Shown: positions 16,770 to 25,686, counted from the first letter of the stretch. The stretch: DNA of 64,000 nt from Kutzneria buriramensis (GCF_043575855.1 NZ_CP144375.1:5828001-5892000), one strand, 5' to 3'. Numbers and translations: made by a program. The notes: generated by a model not told the origin, from the letters alone.

Positions 16770-17612
16770 TCAGTCCTTTCCAGTGCCGAGCTCGACCGGC
16801 ACGCCGACCAGCGAGCCGTATTCGGTCCAGGAGCCGTCGTAGTTCTTCACGTCGCCGTGGCCGAGCAGCTCGCGCAGCACGAACCAGGTGTGCGACGAGC
16901 GCTCGCCGATGCGGCAGTAGGCGATGGTGGCCTTGGAGCCGTCCAGGCCGGCCTCGCCGTAGATCTCGGTCAGCTCGGCGTCGGAGCGGAACGTGCCGTC
17001 CTCGTTCGCCGCCTTGCTCCACGGCACGTTGATCGCGCTCGGGATGTGGCCGGCGCGCTGGGCCTGCTCCTGCGGCAGGTGGGCCGGCGCGAGCAGCTTG
17101 CCGCTGAACTCGTCGGGGGAGCGCACGTCGACGAGGTTCTTGGTGTTGATCGCGTCGACCACCTCGTCGCGGAAGGCCCGCAGCGTGAGGTCCTGCTCCT
17201 GCGCCTTGTACGCGGTGGCCGGGCGGCTCACCTGGTCCTTGGTCAGCGGGCGGCCGTCCAGCTCCCACTTCTTGCGGCCGCCGTCGAGCAGCTGCACCTT
17301 GTCGTGGCCGTACAGCTTGAAGTACCAGTACGCGTAGGCCGCGAACCAGTTGTTGTTGCCGCCGTAGAGGACGACCTGGTCGTCGTTGCCGATGCCCTTG
17401 GCGGACAGCAGGCTCTCGAAGCCGGCCCGGTCCACGAAGTCCCGGCGCACCGGGTCCTGGAGGTCGGTCTTCCAGTCGACCTTGACGGCGCCGGGGATGT
17501 GGCCGCCGTCGTAGGCGCTGGTGTCCTCGTCCACCTCCACGAACACCACGCCCGGGGTGTCGAGGTTGTCCTCGGCCCACTGCGCCGAGACCAGCACGTT
17601 CTCGCGACTCAT
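16770..17612 (-). CDS. cysA: Tandem-rhodanese thiosulfate/3-mercaptopyruvate sulfurtransferase
   Basis: Transfers sulfane sulfur from thiosulfate or mercaptopyruvate to an acceptor. The 280-residue product has two rhodanese domains: an inactive N-terminal one (about 10-130, SAYDGGHIPGAVKVDW) and an active C-terminal one (about 155-275) with the catalytic Cys loop YCRIGERSSHTWFVL. The first three loop residues after Cys (RIG) are as in the CysA2 group. It lies between the DUF4395 and DUF1416 genes in one operon with a cysteine-type leader peptide upstream. Confidence 0.93.
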   Translation of the reverse strand: MSRENVLVSAQWAEDNLDTPGVVFVEVDEDTSAYDGGHIPGAVKVDWKTDLQDPVRRDFVDRAGFESLLSAKGIGNDDQVVLYGGNNNWFAAYAYWYFKLYGHDKVQLLDGGRKKWELDGRPLTKDQVSRPATAYKAQEQDLTLRAFRDEVVDAINTKNLVDVRSPDEFSGKLLAPAHLPQEQAQRAGHIPSAINVPWSKAANEDGTFRSDAELTEIYGEAGLDGSKATIAYCRIGERSSHTWFVLRELLGHGDVKNYDGSWTEYGSLVGVPVELGTGKD

Positions 17613-17646
17613 CGATCGGCTCCTTCGCCGGATTGGGGTTTGCTGA

Positions 17647-18075
17647 CTACTTGCCGGTGGCCGGCGCGAACCGGCGGATGATCAGGTACATCTCGCAGCC
17701 GAGGCAGAAGCCGAAGGCAGCGTTGAGGAAGGCCGCGACCAGCGCGAGCGCGGTCGCCACGGTGCCGAGCACGCCGAGCCCGGCCAGGTAGCCGAACGTG
17801 CCGACCAGCGCGAACACGAAGCCGACGGTCTGCGCGAACTGCGGCGGGGCCGCGTCCTCGCGTTCGTCGGTCGGGCCCAGTCGCGGGGCGACGAAGCGGC
17901 GGTAGAGCAGGCCGTACGGGGCGTGCTGGAGCCCGAGGAAGCCGCCGATCGCGAAGACGACGGCCTGCGCGGCGAGCAGCGGCCACCAGCCGGTGGCCAG
18001 CACCACGGCGAGCACGACGGTGGTGATCCAGGCGCCGAAGCGCGGGCCTCGGGGATCGATCTGGGGCGCGGACAT
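17647..18075 (-). CDS. DUF4395 integral membrane protein
   Basis: The 142-residue protein has about four hydrophobic segments (residues ~15-30, 35-50, 83-103, 104-125). The conserved motif is NAAFGFCLGCEMY near the C-terminus, with a CxxC pair at the membrane face typical of DUF4395 proteins linked to thioredoxin and sulfur genes. A good Shine-Dalgarno (AGGAGG) precedes the ATG by about 7 nt. It is the first gene of the operon after the short leader peptide, suggesting a role in sulfur or thiol transport (inference). Confidence 0.87.
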   Translation of the reverse strand: MSAPQIDPRGPRFGAWITTVVLAVVLATGWWPLLAAQAVVFAIGGFLGLQHAPYGLLYRRFVAPRLGPTDEREDAAPPQFAQTVGFVFALVGTFGYLAGLGVLGTVATALALVAAFLNAAFGFCLGCEMYLIIRRFAPATGK

Positions 18076-18156
18076 GGAGAGACCTCCTGACCTGGGGGAC
18101 CTGCGGACATGACGGGTCCAGCGGGACGGTCCGGCCTCAGGCCTGGAACGTCCTGG

Positions 18157-18231
18157 TCAGAAGGGTCGACACAGGCTGCTGCGCACGCGGCAGAGATCCA
18201 CCGCGCGTCGCTTGGTCAGCAGCTGGGCCAT
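18157..18231 (-). CDS. Putative cysteine-responsive leader peptide, 24 aa
   Basis: Read on the minus strand from ATG 18231, the peptide contains LLTKRRAVDLCRVRSSLC. This matches the pattern of actinobacterial leader peptides (RR-x-VDLCRV-x-LC) found before sulfur and cysteine genes. It lies about 80 nt upstream of the DUF4395 ORF in the same direction. Two Cys codons sit near the end, so ribosome stalling at low Cys-tRNA could control the operon. The match rests on motif recall; the attenuating RNA structure was not derived. Confidence 0.72.
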   Translation of the reverse strand: MAQLLTKRRAVDLCRVRSSLCRPF

Positions 18232-18349
18232 ACGGCGCACACTACCTGCTGCTCCCTCCTGGTGGGAGAGTTGTCCACCAGTTGGAATGAGTGGTGAATC
18301 GATAAAGCTCGGACGGCCGAGCCTTCGCGCCGAGCCGGCCGGCGGAACG

Positions 18350-18763
18350 TCAGGCCAGGTGCGGGCGCAGGGCCTCGACCAGGACGTCCCGCTTGGGCAC
18401 GCCGCCGACGCGCAGCAGCTCCGCCCCGTTCGGGGCATAGGCGACCGTGGTGGGCGTGCGCAGCACCTTCAGTGAGCTGGCCACGTCCGGCAGGTCGGTC
18501 AGGTCGAGCTCACGGTGTTCGAGGCCGTCGGTGCGGGACGCCAGGTCGGACAGCAGCACGCGGGTGTGCCGGCACGGGGCGCAGAACGTGGTCGACAACT
18601 GCACCAGGGTGACCGGAGCCGACGGGTCGATCAGGTCCCTGACCTGCTCGGGAAGCTGCGCCGAGGGCTTGCTGCGCCGCACTCTGCCGTCCCGTCCGCG
18701 GAGCAGGAAGCCGAGCACGGTGGCGGCGACCAGCACCGCCAGCAACACCCACAGCCCGGTCAT
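18350..18763 (-). CDS. Membrane-anchored thioredoxin-family protein
   Basis: A 137-residue protein with one N-terminal membrane helix (residues 3-21), a short basic linker, then a thioredoxin fold with the redox motif CAPC (STTFCAPCRHTRVLL) and the cis-proline loop (RTPTTVAYAPNG). It sits in the ThiX/Rv0816c position. The ATG overlaps the stop of the LmeA-like gene (ATGA). The domain probably faces the cytosol or periplasm depending on topology, which is uncertain; the positive residues after the helix favour a cytosolic domain. Confidence 0.85.
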   Translation of the reverse strand: MTGLWVLLAVLVAATVLGFLLRGRDGRVRRSKPSAQLPEQVRDLIDPSAPVTLVQLSTTFCAPCRHTRVLLSDLASRTDGLEHRELDLTDLPDVASSLKVLRTPTTVAYAPNGAELLRVGGVPKRDVLVEALRPHLA

Positions 18764-19617
18764 CCCAGCCCGCTCCTCCCGCTGCCCAACTGCACGTTCG
18801 TGGCCTTGCCGCTGACCGTGAACGCGTTGCTGTCCACGCCGACCTTGGTCGGCACCACCGTGAAGGGCAGCGCCTTGCCCAGGTCGAGCTCGGTGGACAG
18901 CGCGGTGAACACGGCCTGCCGCACGCTGTCTGGCACCTTCAACGTCGTGACCCCGTCGACCAATTCCAGCCGGGTCGGCTGGACCTGGATCTTCGTGCCG
19001 GACAGGCCCAGCAGGCCGTAGGAGTTGATCTTCAGCGGCTGGCCGGCGACGGTGATGGAGAACGACAGCCGCACGCCGACGCTGGTGTCGGTGTACGGGG
19101 CGGGCGTGGGCGTCGGGGTGGGCGTGGTGTCGTACAGCGTGTCCGGCGAGGTCGGGGTGATGGTGAGGTTGGACACGCCCAGGGCCTGGCCGACGTCGGT
19201 GGCGTTGAACGCCCGGTTCACGTCGGCGGCGCTGATCTTGACCTGGCCCTCGACCTGGCTGATCAGCACCGAGTGGGCCGAGCCGGAGACCAGCTCGGAC
19301 AGCGGCACCTTCACGTCGTAGAGGTCGGCCTTGACCTCCAGGTCGCGCAGCGTGTCGCCGATCGGGATGCCGTTGGCCTCGATCTCGATGTCCTGGTAGT
19401 CGCCGCGGGCGGCCTGGAGCATGAACGGGAAGCCGTGGATCGTGACCGACGGGTCGTCCGCCAGCTTGAGCTCGGTGCGCATCTTCTTGGACACCTGGTA
19501 CTCCGCCGCGGCGGCGAACGTGAAGTCGGCCGCGACCAGCAGCGCGGCCAGCACCAACAGCACCGCGACCAGGATCTTCCACCGGCGGCCGCGGCGCGGC
19601 CGGGTCGTGGTGGTCAT
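18760..19617 (-). CDS. lmeA: LmeA family (DUF2993) envelope lipid-binding protein
   Basis: The 285-residue product has an N-terminal membrane anchor or signal (about residues 12-33, WKILVAVLLVLAALLVAADF), then a DUF2993 domain. In mycobacteria LmeA (Rv0817c position) supports lipomannan elongation in the periplasm; the same role here is inferred. Features include SVTIHGFPFMLQAARGDYQDIEIEANG and a Thr-Pro-rich insert (PTPTPTPAP). The ATG at 19617 follows a GGGGAGA ribosome-binding site; a far longer upstream open frame runs through the divergent glnR gene and was rejected. Confidence 0.85.
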   Translation of the reverse strand: MTTTTRPRRGRRWKILVAVLLVLAALLVAADFTFAAAAEYQVSKKMRTELKLADDPSVTIHGFPFMLQAARGDYQDIEIEANGIPIGDTLRDLEVKADLYDVKVPLSELVSGSAHSVLISQVEGQVKISAADVNRAFNATDVGQALGVSNLTITPTSPDTLYDTTPTPTPTPAPYTDTSVGVRLSFSITVAGQPLKINSYGLLGLSGTKIQVQPTRLELVDGVTTLKVPDSVRQAVFTALSTELDLGKALPFTVVPTKVGVDSNAFTVSGKATNVQLGSGRSGLG

Positions 19618-19794
19618 CGCCGACTCTCCCCACATTTGTAAATTCGTGTGACGCCCGTGTTTCGACCAGCCGGGGGACTGGTCACCCCGGGTATTCTCCC
19701 GGACATCCGCAGGCAACGGGGCCTGGCCACCGTACGCCGCTGTTCCCGCCCGCCGGTGGCCAGGCCGCGGCGCAGGAGAGGAGGCGGCTTGCCC

Positions 19795-20568
19795 ATGGGT
19801 GTCGATCTGCTGCTGTTGACGGGGGATCCCGACCCGTCGTCGGTGCTGCCCGCACTCGCGCTGCTCCCGCACGTGGTGCGGCCGCTGGCCCCCGAGGTGT
19901 CCGCGCTGCTCGAGGCCGGCCCGCACGACGCCGTGCTGGTCGACGCCCGGGGAGACCTGGCCGGCGCCCGCTCGCTGTGCCGGCTGCTGTCCAGCAGCGG
20001 CGTCGAGGTGCCGGTTGTGGCCATCGTCACGGAGGGCGGCCTGGTCGCCGTCACGGCCGAGTGGGGCGTGGACGAGATCCTGCTGCCCACCGCCGGCCCG
20101 GCCGAGGTGGACGCCCGGCTGCGGCTGCTCGGCTCGCGGCGCGCCCCCGACCAGGGCGGCAACTCCGGCGCGATCCAGCTCGGCGAGCTGGTCATCGACG
20201 ACGCGACCTACACGGCCCGGCTCCGGGGCCGGCCGCTCGAGCTCACGTACAAGGAGTTCGAGCTGCTCAAGTACCTCGCCCAGCACGCCGGCCGGGTGTT
20301 CACCCGGGCCCAGCTGCTCCAGGAGGTCTGGGGCTACGACTTCTTCGGCGGCACCCGCACCGTGGACGTGCACGTGCGGCGGCTGCGGGCCAAGCTCGGC
20401 CCCGAGCACGAGGCGATGATCGGCACCGTGCGCAACGTGGGCTACAAGTTCGTCCGGCCGTCCCGGCCGGGCGCCCGCACCAGCAGCGGCAACGTCGGCA
20501 ACGAGGCGCACGAGGCCTCCGATTCGGACTCCGACGCCTTTCGTGCGCTGGCCAAGCAGTTCCGCTGA
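19795..20568 (+). CDS. glnR: GlnR-type OmpR-family nitrogen response regulator
   Basis: Global nitrogen-control transcription factor in actinomycetes. The 257-residue product has a degenerate receiver domain (about 1-120) and a C-terminal OmpR winged helix (about 125-225) with LTYKEFELLKYLAQHAGRVFTRAQLLQEVWGYDFFGGTRTVDVHVRRLRAK in that region. As in GlnR, the classical phospho-acceptor context is not typical. The ATG at 19795 follows GGAGAGGAGG; a TTG 6 nt upstream is possible. The order GlnR-MshD-Pst matches the Rv0818-Rv0820 neighbourhood. Confidence 0.9.
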   Translation: MGVDLLLLTGDPDPSSVLPALALLPHVVRPLAPEVSALLEAGPHDAVLVDARGDLAGARSLCRLLSSSGVEVPVVAIVTEGGLVAVTAEWGVDEILLPTAGPAEVDARLRLLGSRRAPDQGGNSGAIQLGELVIDDATYTARLRGRPLELTYKEFELLKYLAQHAGRVFTRAQLLQEVWGYDFFGGTRTVDVHVRRLRAKLGPEHEAMIGTVRNVGYKFVRPSRPGARTSSGNVGNEAHEASDSDSDAFRALAKQFR

Positions 20569-20586
20569 CCGCTAGCGTCGCTCTAC

Positions 20587-21468
20587 GTGGCAGAGCTGAC
20601 TGGGCGGGACCGGCTGACCGCGGTCGAGGTGGACGAGGTCGCCGGCGTCTTCGAGGCGGCTCGCCTCGCCGACGAGCGCACCGGCGCGGGTGAGCTGCCG
20701 TCGTTCGTCGCCCGGCCCGGCACGCACGTGCTCGCCGAGGACAACGGGCGGCTGGTGGGCTACGCCCATCTCGACACCGACGGCGACTCGAACGGCCACC
20801 CGGTCGGCGAGGCCCTGGTGCACCCGGCCGCCCGCAACCGCGGCGTCGGCACGCAGCTCGTGCAGGAGCTGCTGCGGCTGGCCGGCGACCGCGAGCCGCG
20901 GCTGTGGTCGCACGGGAACCACCCGGCGGCGGCCGCCATCGCGGCCCGGCTGGGCCTGACCAAGGTGCGCGAGATGCGCCGGATGCGGTGGATGGCCGGC
21001 GACGTGCCGCAGCCGCAGCTGCGCGAGGGCGTGCGGATCCGGACGTTCGTTCCCGGACAGGACGAGGCGGCGGTCATCGCCGTCAACCACCGCGCCTTCT
21101 CCTGGCATCCCGAGCAGGGCGCGCTGACGGTCGAGGAGCTGCTCGCCACGGAGCGGGAGAGCTGGTTCGACCCGGCCGGTTTCTTCCTCGCCGTGGACGC
21201 CGCCGACCGGCTGCTCGGATTCCACTGGACGAAAATCCATCCGGGCCCGCCGGAGGCGATCGGCGAGGTCTATGTGGTCGGCGTCGACCCGGACGCCCAG
21301 GGCGGTGGCCTGGGCAAGGCGCTCACCGTTATCGGGATGGAGCACTTGCGCGCGGCGGGGCTACGCAGCGTGATGCTCTATGTCGAGTCCGACAACGCCC
21401 CGGCGGTGGCGGTCTACAGCAAGCTCGGCTTCACTGTGTGGGACGCTGACGTCCAATACGGACATTGA
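20587..21468 (+). CDS. mshD: Mycothiol synthase
   Basis: Acetylates the cysteinyl amine of Cys-GlcN-Ins in the last step of mycothiol biosynthesis. The 293-residue protein has two tandem GNAT domains (about 1-140 and 150-293); the C-terminal one carries the acetyl-CoA loop (GVDPDAQGGGLGKALTVIG) and ends YSKLGFTVWDADVQY. The N-terminal domain has VHPAARNRGVGTQLVQELLRLAG. The GTG start lies 8 nt after a TAGCGT hexamer without a ribosome-binding site, so it may be leaderless. The presence of mshD is itself a marker of Actinobacteria. Confidence 0.93.
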   Translation: MAELTGRDRLTAVEVDEVAGVFEAARLADERTGAGELPSFVARPGTHVLAEDNGRLVGYAHLDTDGDSNGHPVGEALVHPAARNRGVGTQLVQELLRLAGDREPRLWSHGNHPAAAAIAARLGLTKVREMRRMRWMAGDVPQPQLREGVRIRTFVPGQDEAAVIAVNHRAFSWHPEQGALTVEELLATERESWFDPAGFFLAVDAADRLLGFHWTKIHPGPPEAIGEVYVVGVDPDAQGGGLGKALTVIGMEHLRAAGLRSVMLYVESDNAPAVAVYSKLGFTVWDADVQYGH

Positions 21469-21571
21469 TTGCGCCGTTACGCTGCGCTGCGTCACGAACG
21501 TCAATCAACCGGGTCACGTTGGGGTCGCGATACCACCCCTACGGAGTAGTTGTCGTCACTTCGTGTGTCCT

Positions 21572-21593
21572 GTTCACCTTTCGTTCACCTAGT
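21572..21593 (+). promoter_or_regulatory. PHO box (PhoP direct repeat)
   Basis: Two adjacent 11-bp units, GTTCACCTTTC and GTTCACCTAGT, match the GTTCACC direct-repeat core bound by PhoP in actinomycetes. They lie about 94 bp upstream of the pstS start and are not repeated elsewhere nearby. Phosphate-starvation induction of the pst operon follows from this. Confidence 0.8.
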
Positions 21594-21686
21594 TACGGTC
21601 TGACGTCCACCCTGGCTGCCTACGGTCGGCAGACGAGCGGCGGGACCCGTCGCGCTCGAAGTCGAGTCTCCAAACGGAGGATCCAG

Positions 21687-22814
21687 GTGAACATGAAGCG
21701 GCACGGCGTCGCGCTGGGCATCATGGCGGCAGGCGCCCTCCTGCTCACCGCCTGTGGCAGCGACAACAACAGCGGCGCGACGGGTGGCACCTCGAACACC
21801 ACTTCCACGTCGGCGGCCCCCAAGGTCGACTGCTCCGGCAAGAAGACGCTGAAGGCCAGCGGCTCCACCGCGCAGAAGAACGCGATGGACCTGTTCGTCG
21901 CGGCCTACAACACCGCCTGTGACGGCGCGGACGTCAACTACACCGCCAACGGCTCGGGCGCGGGCGTCACCGACTTCACCGGCAAGGTGACCGACTTCGC
22001 CGGCTCCGACTCGGCGCTGAACCCGACGAAGGGCGAGCCGGACAAGGCCGCCGCCGCGTGCGGCAGCCCGGCCTGGGACCTGCCGGTCGTGTTCGGCCCG
22101 ATCACCATCGTCTACAACCTCAAGGGCGTCTCCGACCTGGCCCTGGACGCCAGCACCGCGGCCAAGATCTTCGACGGTGAGATCAAGACCTGGAACGACC
22201 CGGCGATCAAGGCGCTGAACCCGAGCGCCACGCTGCCGAGCACCGCCATCAACGTCGTGTACCGGTCCGACCAGTCCGGCACCACCGACAACTTCCAGCA
22301 GTACCTGACCAGCGCGGGCGGCTGGACCAAGGGCGCCGGCAAGACCTTCAACGGCGGCGTGGGCTCCGGCGCGTCCGGCAACCCGGCCGTGGCCACCTCG
22401 CTCGGCCAGACCGACGGCGGCATCGCCTACGTCGAGTGGTCCTTCGCGCAGAGCTCGAAGCTCAACATCGCCTCGATCGTCACCAGCAAGGGCGGCACCC
22501 CGGTCAAGGTCAGCGCGGACAGCGTCGGCAAGGCCATCTCCAGCGCCGCGTTCAAGAACCCGAGCGGAAACGACCTGTCGCTGGACCTGAGCTCGATCCA
22601 CAAGACCACCGCGACGGGCGCCTACCCGCTGCTGCTGGCCACGTACGAGATCGTCTGCTCCAAGTACGCGGACGCCGCCACCGGCAAGGCCGTCAAGGCG
22701 TTCCTGACCACCGCGATCAACCAGGGCCAGGCGCAGCTCGCCACCAACGGCTACGCCCCGCTGCCGGACTCGATCAAGGCCAAGCTGACCACCGCGATCG
22801 ACGCCATCAGCTGA
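21687..22814 (+). CDS. pstS: Phosphate ABC transporter substrate-binding lipoprotein
   Basis: Captures phosphate at the outer face of the membrane. The 375-residue precursor has a lipoprotein signal ending in LLTAC (Cys is lipidated), a Ser/Thr-rich linker and a PstS fold with SGSTAQKNAMD and the phosphate-loop segment RSDQSGTTDNFQQYL. I chose GTG at 21687 because GGAGG lies 6 nt before it; ATG at 21693 would be 12 nt away. First gene of pstSCAB, downstream of a PHO box. Confidence 0.94.
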   Translation: MNMKRHGVALGIMAAGALLLTACGSDNNSGATGGTSNTTSTSAAPKVDCSGKKTLKASGSTAQKNAMDLFVAAYNTACDGADVNYTANGSGAGVTDFTGKVTDFAGSDSALNPTKGEPDKAAAACGSPAWDLPVVFGPITIVYNLKGVSDLALDASTAAKIFDGEIKTWNDPAIKALNPSATLPSTAINVVYRSDQSGTTDNFQQYLTSAGGWTKGAGKTFNGGVGSGASGNPAVATSLGQTDGGIAYVEWSFAQSSKLNIASIVTSKGGTPVKVSADSVGKAISSAAFKNPSGNDLSLDLSSIHKTTATGAYPLLLATYEIVCSKYADAATGKAVKAFLTTAINQGQAQLATNGYAPLPDSIKAKLTTAIDAIS

Positions 22815-22914
22815 CTGTCGTAACCCGATGAGCGACACCCGACCGACGCGCGTCCGCCCCGATCGTTCGCAGGAGACTGTGGACGATCGGGGCGGTAGCC
22901 GCATGATTGGTGCC

Positions 22915-23880
22915 ATGACCTCCGACAGCGGTCAACCAGGTGTCCGGACGGCGGCCGTGCGCCGCCCCGGCGACACGATCTTCCGCACGCTGACCACCGG
23001 CGCCGGCCTCGCGATCGTGATCGCGATCGCGCTGATCGGGCTCTTCCTGCTGATCAAGGCCGTGCCCTCGCTGGCCGCTGACAAGGACAACTTCCTGATC
23101 AGCGCCAACTTCGTCACCACCGACCCGAACAACCTGATGTTCGGCATCCGAGACCTGCTCATCGTGACGGTGCTGACCTCGCTGGTCGCGCTGGTCATCG
23201 CCATGCCGGTCTCGCTGGGCATCGCGCTGTTCCTCACCCAGTACGCGCCGCCCCGGCTCAGCCGGCCCTTCGCGTACATGGTCGACCTGCTGGCCGCGGT
23301 TCCGTCGATCGTCTACGGCCTGTGGGGCATCCTCGTGCTGGGCCCGGCCCTGGAGCCGTTCGAGATCTGGCTGAACTCCACGTTCGGCTGGTTCCCGCTG
23401 TTCGCCACCGGCAACATCCCGATCTCGGGCGCCGGCACGATCTTCACCGTGGGTGTGGTGCTCGCGGCGATGCTGCTGCCGATCATCACCTCGGTCACCC
23501 GCGAGGTCTTCCGCCAGACCCCGGTGATGCAGATCGAGGGCGCGCTGGCGCTCGGCGCCACCAAGTGGGAGGTCATCCGGACCACGGTGCTGCCCTTCGG
23601 TCGCAGCGGCTACATCGCGGCGTCGATGCTGGGCCTGGGCCGCGCGCTCGGCGAGACGGTCGCGGTGCTGCTGATCCTGCACTCCTCGCCCAAGCCGGCC
23701 AACTTCAGCCTCTTCGACGGCGGCTACACGTTCGCGTCCAAGATCGCCTCGGCCGCGTCCGAGTTCAGCCAGCCGCTGCCGACCGGGGCCTACATCTCGG
23801 CCGGCCTCGTGCTGTTCGTCCTGACCTTCGTGGTCAACGCGGTGGCCCGGTCCATCGCGGGCGGGAAGGCGGCGAAATGA
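22915..23880 (+). CDS. pstC: Phosphate ABC transporter permease PstC
   Basis: Transmembrane subunit of the high-affinity phosphate importer. The 321-residue product (from ATG 22915) has about six membrane helices and the permease EAA-type loop (GALALGATKWEVIRTTVLP) that contacts PstB. Starts at 22828 and 22903 are also in frame; 22915 best matches family N-termini, and no strong ribosome-binding site discriminates. Its stop overlaps pstA (ATGA). Confidence 0.92.
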   Translation: MTSDSGQPGVRTAAVRRPGDTIFRTLTTGAGLAIVIAIALIGLFLLIKAVPSLAADKDNFLISANFVTTDPNNLMFGIRDLLIVTVLTSLVALVIAMPVSLGIALFLTQYAPPRLSRPFAYMVDLLAAVPSIVYGLWGILVLGPALEPFEIWLNSTFGWFPLFATGNIPISGAGTIFTVGVVLAAMLLPIITSVTREVFRQTPVMQIEGALALGATKWEVIRTTVLPFGRSGYIAASMLGLGRALGETVAVLLILHSSPKPANFSLFDGGYTFASKIASAASEFSQPLPTGAYISAGLVLFVLTFVVNAVARSIAGGKAAK

Positions 23881-24788
23881 CCACCACTGCGTCCACTCTG
23901 GACCGGCCGGCCACCCCGCCGGCGTTCCAGGCCGTGAGCGGCTCGCGCAAGATCAAGAACATGGTGGCGACCGTGCTGGTTGTGCTGGCGTTCCTGATCG
24001 CGCTGGTGCCGCTGGTGTGGCTGCTGATCAGCGTGATCGCGCGGGGCTACCAGGCCCTGCTGTCCAGCGACTGGTGGACCCACTCGCTCAAGGGTGTGCT
24101 GCCCAAGGAGTTCGCCGGCGGCGCGTACCACGCGATCATCGGCACGCTGCTGCAGACGATCGTGTGCGCGGTGATCGCGGTGCCGGTCGGCGTGCTGGCC
24201 GCGATCTACCTCGTGGAGTACGGCCGCGGCCGGCTGGCCCGGGTCACCACGTTCATGGTCGACATCCTGTCCGGCGTGCCGTCGATCGTGGCCGCGCTGT
24301 TCATCTACGCGCTGTTCCTGAGCACGTTCGGCTTGGGCCAGAGCGCCTTCGCCGTGTCCATGGCGCTGGTGCTGCTGATGCTGCCGGTGGTCGTGCGGTC
24401 CACCGAGGAGATGCTGCGGCTGGTGCCGCAGGAGCTGCGCGAGGCCTCGTACGCGCTGGGCGTGCCCAAGTGGAAGACCATCGTGCGGATCGTGCTGCCG
24501 ACGGCGCTGTCCGGTGTGGTCACCGGCGTGATGCTGGCGATGGCCAGGGTGATGGGTGAGACGGCGCCGGTGCTGGTGCTGGTCGGCTACTCGAAGTCGA
24601 TCAACTTCAACATCTTCGACGGCAACATGACCTCGCTGCCGCTGCTGATCTACAGCGAGCTGAACAACCCCAACCCCGCGGGCCAGCTGCGGGTGTGGGG
24701 CGCGGCGCTCACCCTGATCATCCTGATCATGCTGTTCAACCTCGTGGCCGCCCTCGTGTCGCGGTTCTCGGCCATCAAGACGAAGTGA
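23877..24788 (+). CDS. pstA: Phosphate ABC transporter permease PstA
   Basis: Second permease subunit, 303 residues, with six predicted helices and a cytoplasmic coupling loop (EASYALGVPKWKTIVRIVLPTALSG). The PSIVAALFIYALF segment is family-typical. The ATG overlaps the pstC stop; pstB follows after 10 nt. Lies within the pst operon. Confidence 0.94.
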   Translation: MTTTASTLDRPATPPAFQAVSGSRKIKNMVATVLVVLAFLIALVPLVWLLISVIARGYQALLSSDWWTHSLKGVLPKEFAGGAYHAIIGTLLQTIVCAVIAVPVGVLAAIYLVEYGRGRLARVTTFMVDILSGVPSIVAALFIYALFLSTFGLGQSAFAVSMALVLLMLPVVVRSTEEMLRLVPQELREASYALGVPKWKTIVRIVLPTALSGVVTGVMLAMARVMGETAPVLVLVGYSKSINFNIFDGNMTSLPLLIYSELNNPNPAGQLRVWGAALTLIILIMLFNLVAALVSRFSAIKTK

Positions 24789-24798
24789 GCTGAAGACA

Positions 24799-25575
24799 AT
24801 GGCCAAGCGGATCGACGTCAAGGACCTGAACATCTTCTACGGCAAGTTCCACGCCGTGGACCGGGTCACCCTCGCCGTGCCGCCGCGCAGCGTGACCGCG
24901 TTCATCGGGCCCTCGGGTTGCGGCAAGTCCACCGTGCTGCGGTCGCTGAACCGGATGCACGAGGTCACCCCCGGCGCGCGGGTCGAGGGCAAGGTGCTGC
25001 TGGACGGCGAGGACATCTACGCCTCCGCCGTGGACCCGGTCGAGGTGCGCCGCACCATCGGCATGGTCTTCCAGCGCCCCAACCCGTTCCCCACCATGTC
25101 CATCCGGGACAACGTGGTGGCGGGCCTGCGGCTGGGCGGCATGCGCAACAAGAAGCAGCTCGACGAGATCGCCGAGCGGTCGCTGCGCGGCGCGAACCTG
25201 TGGGCCGAGGTCTCCGACCGGCTGGACAAGCCCGGCGGCAGCCTCTCCGGCGGTCAGCAGCAGCGTCTGTGCATCGCGCGGGCCATCGCCGTGCAGCCCG
25301 ACGTGCTGCTGATGGACGAGCCGTGCTCCGCGCTGGACCCGATCTCCACGCTGGCCATCGAGGACCTCATCGGCGAGCTGAAGAAGGACTACACGATCGT
25401 CATCGTCACCCACAACATGCAGCAGGCCGCCCGGGTGAGCGACCAGACGGCGTTCTTCAACCTGCACGGGGTCGGCCAGCCCGGCCGGCTGGTCGAGATC
25501 GACGACACCGAGAAGATCTTCTCCAACCCCGGTCAGCAGGCCACCGAGGACTACATCTCGGGCCGCTTCGGCTGA
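24799..25575 (+). CDS. pstB: Phosphate ABC transporter ATPase PstB
   Basis: Drives phosphate import. The 258-residue ATPase has Walker A (GPSGCGKST), the Q-loop, the signature LSGGQQQRL, Walker B (VLLMDEPCSALDP) and the H-loop (VTHNMQQA). It corresponds to PhoT (Rv0820) in mycobacterial order. The gene is followed by a hairpin terminator and a convergent phoU. Confidence 0.96.
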   Translation: MAKRIDVKDLNIFYGKFHAVDRVTLAVPPRSVTAFIGPSGCGKSTVLRSLNRMHEVTPGARVEGKVLLDGEDIYASAVDPVEVRRTIGMVFQRPNPFPTMSIRDNVVAGLRLGGMRNKKQLDEIAERSLRGANLWAEVSDRLDKPGGSLSGGQQQRLCIARAIAVQPDVLLMDEPCSALDPISTLAIEDLIGELKKDYTIVIVTHNMQQAARVSDQTAFFNLHGVGQPGRLVEIDDTEKIFSNPGQQATEDYISGRFG

Positions 25576-25640
25576 TCGAGACCCGGTGCGGCGGCGGCCG
25601 GCGGCAGGGGTCGGCCGCGCGTCGCACCGTCCGAAAAGGA

Positions 25641-25674
25641 CAATGGGCTCGCCGGAATCTCGGCGAGCCCATTG
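25641..25674. terminator. Bidirectional terminator between pstB and phoU
   Basis: CAATGGGCTCGCCG (25641-25654) and CGGCGAGCCCATTG (25661-25674) form a perfect 14-bp stem with a 6-nt loop, flanked by CTTTTG on one side and AAAAGG on the other, giving T-rich tails in both directions. It serves both convergent genes. Confidence 0.85.
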
Positions 25675-25686
25675 CTTTTGTTGCTG

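Noticed and set aside
18076..18156. A longer start for the DUF4395 protein in another frame (MSAGPPGQEV...)
   Set aside because: That frame overlaps the DUF4395 gene out of phase and is Arg/Ser/Pro-rich; the AGGAGG site points to the ATG at 18075.
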